A DNA stretch of 64,000 nucleotides from positions 36,578,001 through 36,642,000 of the forward strand of contig CM060733.1 in NCBI GenBank assembly GCA_030704615.1, read 5' to 3'. The notes beneath the pieces were generated by a model. It had not been told where the DNA came from. It worked only from the letters and a program-made list of their open reading frames with translations, and made no database searches. The DNA is from Takakia lepidozioides. Its lineage: Eukaryota > Streptophyta > Takakiopsida > Takakiales > Takakiaceae. A program made the translations under genes and the position numbers. Numbering within the stretch: the first letter of the stretch is position 1; each line of letters opens with the position of its first letter. This document shows, piece after piece, positions 11,499-22,754 of this stretch.

Positions 11499-11925
11499 CA
11501 TTGATCCCCCTACACCAGACACGGTTCCGGCTGGCAATGTCTTGGGGGAGCAGCAGCCCCACCATGAATCGCAGGCAACTGTTATGAAGGCCATTGCAGA
11601 GGAGATGCTTGGTTTGGAAGTCTGTGTGAAAGGTAACATGGCTCTTCATAACCATCTTTTGAGTGACCTTTGTGTCACGAGAGGAAAGCTAGCGCAAATG
11701 GCCACACGCATGGCTGCGGGTCTTCTCCACCCACACCTTGTAAGAAGGTTTGAACATGTTCAGGATGGATCGGGAATGAGTTTGAAGAGAAGAAAGGATT
11801 GGGTAGAGGTTTCTATGTCACGGAAATCAAGACGTCTTGGATCCAAAAGAGTCTCAGCAACCCCTCCATCTTCGTCTATTTTGCATGCACTTCGTCAAGT
11901 TGGGCGTCCCAGATTGAAGGGTTGA
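11499..11925 (+). pseudogene. SWIM/MULE-like gene, 3' part beyond the LTR insertion
   Basis: Removing the element at 5999-11,498 together with one copy of the CATT duplication joins ..DTDPMCGI to DPPTPDTVPAGN in one open frame, which then runs to a stop at 11,925. The tail has GEQQPHHESQATVMKAI, LHPHLVRRFEHVQDG and a basic C-terminus (SLKRRKDW, SRKSRRLGSKR, VGRPRLKG) that could be a nuclear signal. I do not recognise a domain in this tail; it belongs to the split gene by frame and by the target-site duplication. Confidence 0.7.
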
Positions 11926-12239
11926 GAGCAAGCAGGTTTATGCTCTCGTGCTCCCATTCAGATTGCTGATTTCCCTGAGATTGCATTCTCAACGAAGCAT
12001 TTGGTATCAAACAATTTCTCATTATTCAAAATGGCTGAAGCTATGTTCAGTGACGCATGTGTTCTGTGATTCATAATGGAATGAAGGAGATGTGGATGAT
12101 CTTTATTGCAATTGAGTCTGTATACATGCATTTGCAGTGATGTTCAAAACACAAATTACCGCCCACTTTTATGTTTAGCCTTTAAATTAATAGTCCTGAA
12201 TTCCAATACTGAAAAACAGTTGCCACCAGTCTCTAGTGC
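11926..12239. other. Downstream flank of the SWIM gene
   Basis: About 310 bases without a supported gene, probably 3' untranslated or flanking sequence of the split gene. I see no clear polyadenylation pattern or repeat. Confidence 0.4.
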
Positions 12240-13620
12240 GTTCCCTACCACCTTTTTTGCATTGCAAGCACACTGCTCCCCTCCTCCCATCATCCCCCTC
12301 TTCGTGTAGTGCTTCGGCCTCTGCTCCCCTGGAATGGCAGAGGTTCCCTGATCCCCTTCATCTCCCTTCTCATCACAGCTGGCCCCCTCACACCGCTGCT
12401 TCCCGAGGTTGTGCTCAGCTCCCCGTGATCCCCTTCCCATTCACTGCTCCCCCTCATCCCCCCATCCCCTGCGGCTTCGCAATGGACTTATATGCCCGGT
12501 CCCCTTCACCGTGCAATGCTCCCCCATGTATCACCCAAAGAGTTTGCTCAACAAGGCAGTGCGGTTGTCATCCGACGGGGCAATTATTGAAGCCAGCGCC
12601 TTGTGTTCAGTGGCCCATGATGTTTTGTGCGATTCACAGTGGTATGAGAGACATTTGTGGTGACCTCGGTGGGAACCATTTGGATTCCCATAGTGTATAT
12701 AACATATGGGACACCGTATATGTGGTTTTGAAAGCCATTCTGTCTCATAACCATTATACATTCGCTTCCAACGTGAAGCCACTAGTTCAAAGTTCTCCAT
12801 TTGAAAAGAAGGATACCATTGCATTTGCTAGGCAGTGCACCATAAAACTGATGCTTCAGTATCATCGTCCCTTTCAGAGAGCAAATGACACTGTCTTGGA
12901 CTAAAGCGAAAGTTTATGGGCTCTGGGTCATCTTCCGACTCTGGGCTCTCTGCCATTGTTGGGCAAATTTCAGATTTTGCTTTGGGGTTTATTTTCAGTT
13001 TTTGTTGCATGCTTATGCACCACTTGCAAGGGATGTGACCCATGCAAGGGACGTGACCTTTCATGTGCAAAACACAGACATGACCTTTCAGAACTTGCCC
13101 CTTCACACGCGACTTTTCACCAGTAATCCCCCGATCCCCCGATTCGAAACCTACCGTCCCTCATCCCCTCACCCCGTGGTCCCCTCATCCCCTCATCCCC
13201 CGTCGAGCTCCCGACATTCCCTCCATGATCCCCTCATCTCCCGACCTGTTCCCCTGGTTCTCTGATCCCTTGTTGTCCCCACCCGTTCCCTTGGTTCCCT
13301 GATCCCCTCATTTGCCTAGCCACTCCCCTGGTTCCCTGATCTCTCCCACCCGTTCCCCTGCTTCCCCGATCTCCGCTAACCCCTTATACAATCCTTGTTT
13401 TCCCTCATCCCCCGACCGCCCTGAACCTGAGCCCCCTGATCCCCTGATCCCCCGATCCCCCCTGAACCCCTGATCCCCCCCCCCGATCCCCCGATCCCTT
13501 GATCCCGCCCTGAACCTGAGCCCCCTGATCCTCCTGAGCCCCCCTCATCCCTGGTTGTCTGATCCACCTCAAGGATCCCCTCACCCCCTCACCCCTTCAT
13601 CCCCTTCACAGCACAGTGGA
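12240..13620. repeat. C-rich array of GATCCCC/TTCCCC words
   Basis: Dense irregular repeats such as CCCTGATCCCC, TTCCCCTGGTTCCCTGATC and CCCCCGATCC, strongest at 13,120-13,610 and weaker at 12,270-12,500. The stretch 12,540-13,090 between them is less repetitive and holds no gene I recognise. The same words appear on the opposite strand at 30,480-32,530. On the minus strand this is G-rich and could form quadruplexes. Confidence 0.6.
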
Positions 13621-13663
13621 CGCCAAAGAAGGCACAAAGGGATTACAAAGAGGAGGACAAGCT

Positions 13664-15402
13664 TCATTTTTTTTTCGTGGGGAATGGAGATACAATAGCT
13701 ACATCCGAGGCATCCGAGGCATGCACATGCGACAGTCTACGCTGCAAATCTGCATCATCCCAATTATCCACTATCCATCCACAAAGAAAATCATGCTTTG
13801 ATACTGCGTACTCACATGTAAACCAATCTGATGTAAGAGTTGCCCCCCATTTTTTTGTGATTTTGGTCTCCAAGTATTTCTGTATGAAAGTCATTACAAA
13901 GTAGCCACACTCCCAGCCGCTTGGTTGTTGTGGCATCAGGTTCCAGCCACCCCCATGCCATTATTTCATTCCAAAGTACCGAGTCTGGTTTGGCTTTGTG
14001 TAGGTATGCTCTAAAAGTGCGAAGACGCGTTTTAAAGGCAAGTAAGTCGGCTATGGGATTTGAATGATGTCATGGAGTTCAGATGAACAAACTTGGACTT
14101 ATCAAAAACCATCAAACTCCAATGGCCCCTGCAGAACGCAGATGTGTTTGAGGCCAGACACCACTAATGCTTTCCATTCTCCAAATCAAATCAAAGTCGG
14201 TCAAAGCTGCAAAATAGGAGGATTGAGGGACGTACCCAGAGCATAAGGGAATGAACCATGTCTGAACCTTATCTGGATCCTTCCCTAGGCACTTCTCAGT
14301 TACCCAATCATTTACAAGCCCTTTGGAAATCCTGTGAAGGTCGTCCTTCGATGATGCCTCCAAAGCCGTCCATATCAGTGTGTCCATCACAGCCCACCAG
14401 CAACGATTACTCTTCTCCAAGGATAGCTGCAAAATATTGGCATACAAAAACACCCCTCCATCCCCCGCTTCCCCATACAATTTTGACAACCGTAGATAAT
14501 CCCATGAACCCATAATGGACTCCTGTGGAGTGCCTTTGAAGAAAACAAGGCAGCCCTTGTCCTCTGGGAGCTTTTCCCTCAGACTATTCTGGTTTCTGCA
14601 TTGTACACAAATTCACGAAGTCAGATAGGCAGACAATTAACTGTTAAGGGTGTTTTCAAGCAACCATATCATCCCCCTATCATGCGTGTAAGCCCTGTTG
14701 AATGTACTCACCATGAATTTGGTCCCCCTTTGGTCGTTGGAAGCCCTGGCCCACTTACTTAGTGACTTCTGGCCGACCAGATTTCGCCTTCCGTTTCTTC
14801 CCTGTTCTGGTGATAGCTTTACTTTCCCCCTCAGCTACACGGTTCTCCTCCCTCCCCCGCATCGTCACCCGTATTTTTCGCGCACGCTTCGGCTCCCCCT
14901 CATCCTTCGGGGATCTTTGCTTCCCCTTGCCAATCCCCTCTCCGGTCTGCTCCCCCTTGCCCTTCATGCGTTCCTTCTCCTTCCCCTTATCTTTTGTTTC
15001 TTTCTTATCCACCTGCTCCATGCCCTGCAGGTTCAATTGGCGTCCCGAAGTTTTTGCAGCAACCCTATGCCGTGTTCGACCTACTACTGGGCCAGATGAT
15101 GGTTTGCCGGAGGTCAAACCCATGTGCAGGGGGGTTGGAGAAGAAACCATAGGCGCAAGCACCGTCAGACCCGTGGTGAATGTGGAGCCAGGGGTGACCC
15201 CCAATTCAATATTCCAAGGATCTGTGAAAGCGATGGGAGCAATACTAGGGGGCTGAAGTAAGCGCTCTGCTGTGGGGGAGACCAGACTATCTGCGAGTGC
15301 GGATAACAACGGGATGGCCTGTGCATGATACGGGGGTGCACCTGGCAAAACTGACATGGGCGGAACAAACCCCTCCGTTGCCAATTCGGTGTTCCTTGCC
15401 AA
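13664..15402 (-). pseudogene. Ulp1-like (SUMO-protease family) cysteine protease gene
   Basis: Minus-strand exons: about 15,402-14,759 (basic, Lys/Arg/Glu-rich N-terminal region), 14,595-14,236, and 14,128 to the stop at 13,664. The splice sites GTAAGT, TGCAG, GTACGT and CTGCAG fit, and phases agree (a split Lys codon, then a split Gly codon). Joined across the second intron the frame gives WFIPLC..GHWSLMVFDKS and HLNSM, then PQQPSGWECGYFVMTF: the catalytic His (HW), Asn/Asp, Gln and Cys (ECG) of Ulp1/C48 peptidases. Two one-base frame changes lie in the last exon (near 14,020 and 13,940). The 5' end is lost against PPR sequence at about 15,405. Plant Ulp1-like genes of this kind often ride in MULE or CACTA transposons, which the flanking array would suit. 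Confidence 0.7.
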
Positions 15403-15409
15403 TGACTGG

Positions 15410-15793
15410 TGTTGAGATGCACAGCAAAGGCGCGGGATGGAGGCTTTGGAGACCTATGAGCAAATGATGGTGGAAGGGGTGAAGCCCGACCACATCATGT
15501 CTGTGTGTTTGCAAGCCTGGTAGCTCTGGAAAAGGGCAAAGAGGCCCATGGCGACATTGTCAGAGCTGGAATTGTACCCAATGTCATTCTGAACAATGCC
15601 CTGGTGGACATATATGCCAAATGTGGGAGCATCGAGGATGCAAAGGTAGTGTTCAACAATATGGCTGAACGAGATGTGGTGTCGTGGAGCGCGATGCTTG
15701 CAGGGTATGCACAGCAGGGGCGCGGGATGGAGGCTTTGGAGACCTATGAGCAAATGATGGTGGAAGGGGTGAAGCCCGACCACATCACGTCTG
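15410..15793 (+). pseudogene. PPR-DYW gene copy C, part before the retroelement
   Basis: PPR code beginning in mid-repeat (QQRRGMEA-like, [18 protein letters not shown]), then [38 protein letters not shown] and [18 protein letters not shown]. It stops at HITS where the LTR of the chromovirus-type element begins. A small frame break lies near 15,510. The coding line resumes at 22,755 in the same sense, so the two parts are one gene split by insertion. The 5' part of the gene (PDF exons, first PPRs) is absent here, replaced by the Ulp1-like segment. Confidence 0.85.
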
Positions 15794-16528
15794 TGTCGCG
15801 GCCCTTTGTCTTGAGGGCAGGGGGTCGGGACACATGAGGGGCTGCCCCTGTGGTGGGGGCAGCGGCAACGATAGGTATGGGGGGCTGAGGCACCCTTGAG
15901 TGCCCAAGGCACTCAGGGAAGCGGAGGCGCTCACTAGGTGGAGCCCCGTACACCGGGTTGCGGTGGGGGTGGCTCCACAAGGGGTGGTGGTAGCTTAGTG
16001 GGACTTAGTGGGACTTAGTGGGGGTGGCATAGGACTCACCATGGGGGCGGAGACCTCGTGGTGGGAGTCGTGGGGAGTCTTGGGACTCATCACGGTCCAT
16101 AGGGGCCGTGGTGAGCGGGCCAAGACTCACCGCGACTCACCACCGGGAATCGAGGGTCTTCGTGGTGGTTCGCCATAAAATGGCATGGCTGGTTGTGAAA
16201 CCCCCGCGGACAGCTACAAAAGTATATATAGGGAGTAGTAACCCCGAGAACGGTGCAAGCCCGTTGGTGACCAAAAACTAGTGAGTAAGCGAGCGAGCTG
16301 GAAAGCGACCAAAGAGTGGGGAGCTGTTCCGGACTGCCATCTACCAAAGGGAATTCTCCTAGTCCCAATTAGGTGGAGGGTTTTAGAGGGAAGCGAAAGG
16401 GGACCGTTATGTCCCGGTGAGCAGCCGAAGCTCCAAGTTGGCCCGGCGGCCAGGTTGGGAGTCAGGCGCGCGCATCAAAGCGAGTAACTATGACTTGAAG
16501 GGGAGTTACCGAAGTGAGGTGCGCGACA
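15794..16528 (+). repeat. 5' LTR of the chromodomain gypsy element
   Basis: 735 bp, starts TGTCGCGG, ends GCGCGACA. A TATA box (TATATATAGG, 16,223-16,232) lies about 300 bp before the end, giving a plausible U3/R boundary near 16,255. Contains a short direct repeat of GTGGGACTTA near 15,995-16,020. Confidence 0.95.
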
Positions 16529-16530
16529 CT

Positions 16531-16542
16531 TGGTATCAGAGC
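16531..16542 (+). other. tRNA-Met primer binding site
   Basis: TGGTATCAGAGC two bases after the 5' LTR: the standard complement to the 3' end of initiator tRNA-Met used by most plant LTR retrotransposons for minus-strand DNA priming. Confidence 0.95.
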
Positions 16543-16583
16543 TTAGAGTTCAGTACGCGATCGTCCTTGGGATTGGCCTCATC

Positions 16584-18370
16584 ATGGGGTCGGGCAAGCC
16601 GAAGCGAAAGCGGAACGGCCCAAAAGATGATGATCCCGGTGAGCCCGATGGGGGCGGCGTGTCACCGAGGTGGCCGTTTGAGGAAGCGATGCATGTTTCC
16701 GAAAACGAGGCCGCCCAAGAGCGGGAGGAATCCGAGGAGTGGAGCCCGAGGAATCCTTGAGAGCTCCGACAAACCAAGAGATGCCTCCCATGCCGGCAGC
16801 CTTTTGGGAAGGGTTGTTGGCGCAGTTTGGCGGGACGTTGAAAGACGTGTTGAAGGTGGCTAATGCCACTTCCACTAAGGCAAAGTTTAAGGTGAAGCCT
16901 AAGGAACCCGGCACCTTCGAGGGCGTCCGAAATCGGAAGGCACTCAACACCTGGCTCTTGGAGCTGGAGCAGTACTTCTGGGCGGCCAAGTTGAGTGATG
17001 AGGATCGCGTGGAAGTGGCTCCCACCTATTTGAGGGGCTATGCTCAACAATGGTGGCAGAAACGCCTTCACGACCAAGGTCCAAGTCCGGAAACCTTGAA
17101 CTGGAGTGGGTTCAAGGAATTGTTGAAGAGACAGTTTGTGCCCCTCAACGCGTCCTGGCTTGCCTGGGACAAGATGAGGAATTTGAAGCAAACAGATGAC
17201 ATTCGGGGGTACGTCCAGGCTTTCAATGTGCTGTTGCTCGAAGTCGCGGACATGGCAGAACCAGAAATGGTCTTCAACTTTGTGGCGGGACTGGCCCCAT
17301 GGGCCAGGCGGAAGTTGGAGGAGAAGCCACCCAAGACTTTGAACGAGGCAATTGAGAGGGCTGAATGTTTCTCGGATGTCCCTAGGGGTGAAAGACAAGG
17401 CCGTACGGAGCTGAACCACAAGAAGATTCGGCGGGAAGGTGACTCCTTCCGACCGGAAAAGAAGTGGGATAGGCCACGCGGCGATAATGGCACGTGGAAA
17501 TCGAAGGGAGGGCCTTCATACGTCAAGTCGGCACCCGGTGCTCCGAAAGGAAAAGCGGGTGGAGCGGCTTATGGCGGACAGAAGGCGACCTTTGATGGAG
17601 TGTGTTTCAATTGCGGGGAGCCCGGGCACATGGCCAAGAAGTGCACGAAGCCCCGGCAATTGAACATGACTCGGGCGACCACGGAGCTGTCGGAAGATAC
17701 CATCAGTCGCTTGGTGGAAGCGGTGGTCGCCAGGACTTGCAAGGTAGGCAAATTTTCTTGTGAGTTGTATCAGGAAACTGGCGCCTTACGAAAAGGGAGT
17801 CAGTTATTGTTCGTGGATGGGATAATATCTGGAACTAATGTGTCGTTGTTGGTGGACACAGGAGCGTCGCACTCCTTCATGACACCGGCAACGGCACAAA
17901 AGCTGGGACTCCCGACAAGTGACGTGGGGGCCTCTATTGAGTGCGTTCTGCCAAAGGAGAACCACAGTTGGCGACAAGGTTGGCGTTTGATGTTCCTCTT
18001 CAACTGGGGAGTTGGGAGGGACGTGAGAACTTCACCATCTGCGAGATCGATGGAGTGGATCTCATTTTGGGGATGACCTTTTTGAGCAAATCCGGAGCGG
18101 TCATAGATGGCCGCAAGAGAGTAGTCACGCTGCCATGTGGAATGGTGGCGAGGTCTTACGAGTGTCGGCGAATAAATCCGTGGGAGGGCAAGGGACCTTC
18201 TGTCAGCGTGGGCCGTGGAGGAGGCCAGCCCCTGCTTTACATTAGAGAAGTGAAGGGAGAAGGCGATGGGGAGCCGAGCCCAGATTGGATCAAGGGGATT
18301 TTGGGAGAAATACCAGGATGTGATGCCGGAGGAATTACCAAGCGGCTTGCCACCGCGAAGAGGAGTTGAC
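16584..18370 (+). pseudogene. gag-pro: gag and protease of the chromodomain gypsy element
   Basis: Gag probably starts at the ATG at 16,584 (MGSGKPKRKRNG). A frame change near 16,738 links it to the long frame containing the capsid region (LRGYAQQWWQKRL, FVAGLAPWARRKLEEK), a basic linker and one zinc knuckle CFNCGEPGHMAKKC (17,603-17,644, CX2CX4HX4C). Retropepsin-type protease follows with DTGASHSF at 17,854. At about 17,939 one A is missing relative to the related piece at 27,215, shifting the frame; the second protease part (VDLILGM near 18,060) continues in the new frame. Gag packages element RNA; protease processes the polyprotein. Broken as it stands. Confidence 0.9.
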
Positions 18371-19676
18371 CACAAGATTGAGGTGATACCGGGATCGGAA
18401 CCGCCTGCCAAGGCGCCCTACCGGTTGAGCCACAGAGAGTTGGTCGCTGAAGACTCAGCTCAAGGATCTAATGTCAAAGGGGTACATCCAGCCGAGTAAG
18501 TCACCTTACGGAGCCCCGGTGCTATTTGCAGACAAGAAGGATGGGACGCTGCGGATGTGTGTCGATTACAGGGCTTTGAATAAGGTGACTATCAAAAACC
18601 GGTACCCTTTGCCAAGGATCGACGACCTCTTCGATCGGTTGGCAGGAGCGAAGTATTTCAGCCGGATCGACTTGCACTCCGGCTATCACCAAATTCGGGT
18701 GGCGGAAGGAGATGAGGAGAAGACCGCGTGCAGGACAAGGTATGGTTCATATGAGTTCTTGGTGATGCCTTTTGGGCTCACCAATGCACCAGCGACATTT
18801 AGCACGCTGATGAACAGCCTTTTCCAGGAGTGGTTGGATGACTTTGTGATCGTGTACATCGACGACATCTTGGTGTACTCGAAAACAAAGGAGGAGCACC
18901 TGGAGCACCTCAAAAGGGTGTTCCAAAAATTGCGAGAAGGGAAGCTGTATGCCAAAGCTTCAAAGTGCGAATTCGGGGTCACAAAAGTGGAGTTCTTGGG
19001 GCATGTGATTACACAGGATGGGATCAAAATGGATGACAGAAAGGTGAGGGCGATCTTGGACTGGGAGCCTCCGACTTCGGTCCCGGGAGTGCGATCCTTC
19101 CTAGGACTCGCCTCCTATTACCGGAAGTATGTGAGAAATTTCGCCAAGATCGCGGGGCCGCTGTCGGACCTTCTGTGTAAATCCAAAGTCTGGGTATGGA
19201 ACACATTTTGTGGCCAAGCTTTTGCTGAATTGAAGCAGCGGATGACGGAAGCTCCAGTCTTGAAAATCCCGGAGTTCGATCGTCCGTTTGAGATTCATAC
19301 AGATGCATCGGACTTCGCGATTGGGGGTGTACTTATGCAAGATGGACGTCCAGTGGCTTACGAAAGTAAGAAACTGAATGAAGTGGAGCGACGGTGGCCG
19401 ACGCATGAAAAAGAGATGAAGGCGGTGGTGCATTGCCTTGAGCTCTGGCGCCACTATGTTGGTTCCAACCCAGTGAAGGTGTTCACGGACAATGTCACGG
19501 TGAAGTATTTTGCTACGCAGCCCAAGTTGTCCCCAAAACAACTTAGGTGGCAAGATACTTTGGCAGTGTTCGACGTGGATATCCAGTACAAACCGGGACG
19601 GGACAATGTGGTGGCCGATGCTTTAAGTAGAAAGCAGCAGCTCTTGTTGGTGTACAAGGGCGAGACGACACTCTAA
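18371..19676 (+). CDS. pol: Reverse transcriptase and RNase H of the chromodomain gypsy element
   Basis: Long open stretch to the stop at 19,676, continuing the protease-side frame after a shift near 18,470. RT motifs: [32 protein letters not shown] and the catalytic YIDD at about 18,855. The connection domain has [12 protein letters not shown]. RNase H has [35 protein letters not shown] and [10 protein letters not shown], the usual acidic residues. It copies element RNA to DNA in cytoplasmic particles. The domain itself looks intact; only its links to neighbours are shifted. A stop at 19,676 separates it from integrase. Confidence 0.9.
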
Positions 19677-21124
19677 AGGAAGATCCGGAAGGCTTGCCGG
19701 AAGGATGAGCTGGCAAAGTCCATGATGCAGGACTTGAGGATGGGGGTTAAATCGCAGTTCCACTTGCAAAATGGACTGCTCCGGTATAAGCAAAAGCGTC
19801 TCTACGTGCCGAAGGGAGGGATCAGGGATAGTCTCTTGAGAGAATGCCATGATAGCCCGCTTGCGGGCCACGGTGGAGCCAAGCGCACTGCGGCACTCTT
19901 GAAGAAAGAGTATTTCTGGCCCAAACTGAGGGAGGAGGCAGAGGAGTATGTCAAGACATGCCCCTGTGCCAACAAAACCGGAGCGAGTACAAAAAGCAAG
20001 CGGGGCTGTTACAAACCCTTGCCGATTCCAGAGGGGACTTGGGAAAGCGTCTCGATGGATTTCGTGACTGCTATGCCGCTGTCAAAAGGATTCGATGCAA
20101 TCATGGTGGTGGTAGATAGGTTCAGTAAAATGGGCCATTTCATCCCCACCAAGGAGACGGCAACGGCGGAGGAGACAGGGCGACTTTACTTCGCCCACGT
20201 CTTAAAGCATCATGGAGTCCCGAAGGATATTTTCTCGGACCGCGATCCAAAGTTTACGAGTAAATTCTGGAGAGCACTTTGGAAGAAGATGGGGACGAGG
20301 CTGAAGATGAGCACCGCCTTCCGACCTACGACGGACGGCCAAACGGAAAGAGTGAATTCTGTAGTGAAGCAATTCTTGCGGAATTACATGTCGGCAGACC
20401 AATCGGACTGGATGGAACACTTAGACGCGGCAAAGTTCTGTTATAATAACACAGAACACTCCGCAACGGGAGTTTCCCCTTTTGTGTTGGTCTATGGAAA
20501 AGCACCTCTGGTGCCGACAAGTTGGGCCGCCCAGGACGTTGAGGAACCGGCAGTAGCGGCGGTACTGGAAGAACGCGAGCGTTTGTTGAAGCTCGCAAAG
20601 TACAATATTGCCAAAAAGCTAGGAAACGGTATGAAAGGCAGGCAAATCGGAAGCGGAGGGAAGTGAAGTTTGAGGCAGGCACAGAGGTCTGGTTGAACAT
20701 CAAGAATTTCCGACTACCTCCAGAAGTGAGTCCGAAGTTCGTGCCTCCGTATGCGGGACCCTTTCGCATTCGGAAGGTTATGAATGAGGATGTGTATGAA
20801 TTGGAGCTGCCGGCAAACAGCAAGGTGCACCCAGTATTCCATGTCTCCCTTTTGAAGCCTTACTTCAAAGATGAAGCGCGTCCGAATCGGCATCAAGTGT
20901 TGCGTCCGCCACCTATGCTGTTGGATCATGAAAATGAACCTGAGTACGAGGTGGAGGCAATACTTAAGTCGAGGAGGTTCAGGAACCGAGAAACGGAGTA
21001 TCTCGTCAAATGGAAGGGCTATCATCATGTGGAGGCATCTTGGGTGCGTGCCTCAGAAATGGGAAACGCATCCGAGGCGGTTGCAGCTTTCGAAGGGCGA
21101 CCTCAAAAGCGGAAGAAGCGTTGA
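19677..21124 (+). pseudogene. pol: Integrase with C-terminal chromodomain
   Basis: Integrase begins with the H-H part of the zinc-binding domain (ECHDSPLAGHGGAKRT). The C-C part is garbled by a pair of compensating indels between about 19,960 and 20,015. The DDE core has SMDFVTAMP, DIFSDRDPKFTS and TDGQTERVN (D, D, E). A frame change near 20,640 leads to the C-terminal GPFRIRKV..VFHVSLLKPY module and a chromodomain (about 20,943-21,100: EYEVEAIL, EYLVKWKGY, ASWVRASEM). Chromodomains of this class are thought to steer insertion to methylated-histone chromatin. Ends KRKKR, a possible nuclear signal. Confidence 0.9.
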
Positions 21125-22027
21125 TGGGGACATCAACCTTGGAGCGTGGGGGAGGAAATGCATGCTTAGCCCGGTTTAGCTAGCTCAGGAATCCGATTGC
21201 AAAAACTTGTATTGTACAAAAATTTGTTATAAGGAAATGGGTTCCAAATATTGTGCGTCCTATTGTGTTTGGAATGGTGATGCATGGTGTGGTTGGCTAG
21301 TGTGTAGAATGCATGCTAGCTTACAAAAGTGGGAGAGGTAAATGGGTAATCGTGTGTTTGCGCAGTGCCGAAATCGGGTGACTCCCATCCAAGGGGCAAG
21401 GAAACTTGCGCCTTCTTTGGGAGTTCACGTGCTAGTGCGCACCTGGTGCGTGCGCGTACTATAACTGCGCTACCGAGGGGGTTGCCTTGTAGTGCGGGCT
21501 AACGCGGAAGCTACGTGCTTCCGTTCACGTACTATAATCGTGTAGCCTCGGGACGAAGTCGTAGTGCGGCTTCGGCGTGTTCCCGCACCTCAGGCCAACA
21601 TTCCAAGACGGACCCAATTGTAGTGATTGGGGCGCACGGTTGGTTCAAGGTTATCTTCCTAGTCAAAGAGGGTTCCAGGTGAACCCTTGCTCAAGGTGAT
21701 GCCAAAGCGGCATCATGAGCGATCGCAAACAATGTTGTTGCAGTAAGGCGATTCGATCCTCGGGGAGGATCGTTCCTTGGCCTTGAAGTAGGCCAAGAAG
21801 AGTGCACTGGGAGGAGCTGAAGAGGCTCCACCCTTGGCCGGGACTTGGAGGAAGTTGGCCGAACTAGCTAGTGGAGAGTAGAGTCAAGTGTGGGGTTTGG
21901 TTCTTTGCCATGGGACGCCATGGTACATAAACAAACTCCTTGATGTGGGACGCCACAACTTGGATGTTCGTTTCTACAAAATGGACAAGTCGATGAGGAC
22001 ATCGACTCCCTGTTGGTAGGGGTTGTG
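21125..22027 (+). other. 3' untranslated region of the chromodomain gypsy element
   Basis: About 900 bases between the chromodomain stop and the 3' LTR with no supported frame. Short direct repeats occur (GCGTACTATAA-like words at 21,450-21,540). The purine run just before the LTR (GTAGGGGTTG, about 22,015) is only a weak polypurine tract. Confidence 0.6.
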
Positions 22028-22754
22028 TGTCGCGGCCCTTTGCCTTGAGGGCAGGGGGTCGGGACACATGAGGGGCTGCCCCTGTGGTGGGGGCAGCGGC
22101 AGCGATAGGTATGGGGGGCTGAGGCACCCTTGAGTGCCCAAGGCACTCAGGGAAGCGGAGGCGCTCACTAGGTGGAGCCCCGCACACCGGGTTGCGGTGG
22201 GGGTGGCTCCACAAGGGGTGTTGTAGCTTAGTGGGACTTAGTCGGGGGTGACATAGGACTCACCATGGGGGCGGAGACCTCGTGGTGGGAGTCGTGGGGA
22301 GTCTTGGGACTCATCACGGTCCATAGGGGCCGTGGTGAGCGGGCCAAGACTCACCGCGACTCACCACCGGGAATCGAGGGTCTTCATGGTGGTTCGCCAT
22401 AAAATGGCATGGCTGGTTGTGAAACCCCCGCGGACAGCTAATGAAGTATATATAGGGAGTAGTAACCCCGAGAACGGTGCAAGCCCGTTGGTGACCAAAA
22501 ACTAGTGAGTAAGCGAGCGAGCCGGAAAGCGACCAAAGAGTGGGGAGCTGTTCCGGACTGCCATCTACCAAAGGGAATTCTCCTAGTCCCAATTAGGTGG
22601 AGGGTTTAGAGGGAAGCGAAAGGGGGACCGTTATTGTCCCGGTGAGCAGCCGAAGCTCCAAGTTGGCCCGGCGGCCAAGTTGGGAGTCAGGCGCGCGCAT
22701 CAAAGCGAGTAACTATGACTTGAAGGGGAGTTTACCGAAGTGAGGTGCGCGACA
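22028..22754 (+). repeat. 3' LTR of the chromodomain gypsy element
   Basis: 727 bp copy of 15,794-16,528 with the same TGTCGCG/CGCGACA ends and TATA box (22,447-22,454). It differs by scattered substitutions, single-base indels and one fewer GTGGGACTTA unit. Confidence 0.95.

Larger units (their letters stand above)
15794..22754 (+). mobile_element. Full-length chromodomain Ty3/gypsy LTR retrotransposon
   Basis: 6.96 kb element with two LTRs (15,794-16,528 and 22,028-22,754), both TGTCGCG...CGCGACA, and an exact 5 bp target duplication GTCTG (15,789-15,793 and 22,755-22,759). Order: LTR, tRNA-Met primer site, gag with zinc knuckle, aspartic protease, RT, RNase H, integrase, chromodomain, about 900 bp untranslated, LTR. 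That order and the chromodomain place it among plant chromoviruses. The LTRs differ at roughly 15-20 positions, including loss of one GTGGGACTTA unit, so the insertion is not brand new. Several one-base frame changes disable the polyprotein. Confidence 0.95.
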
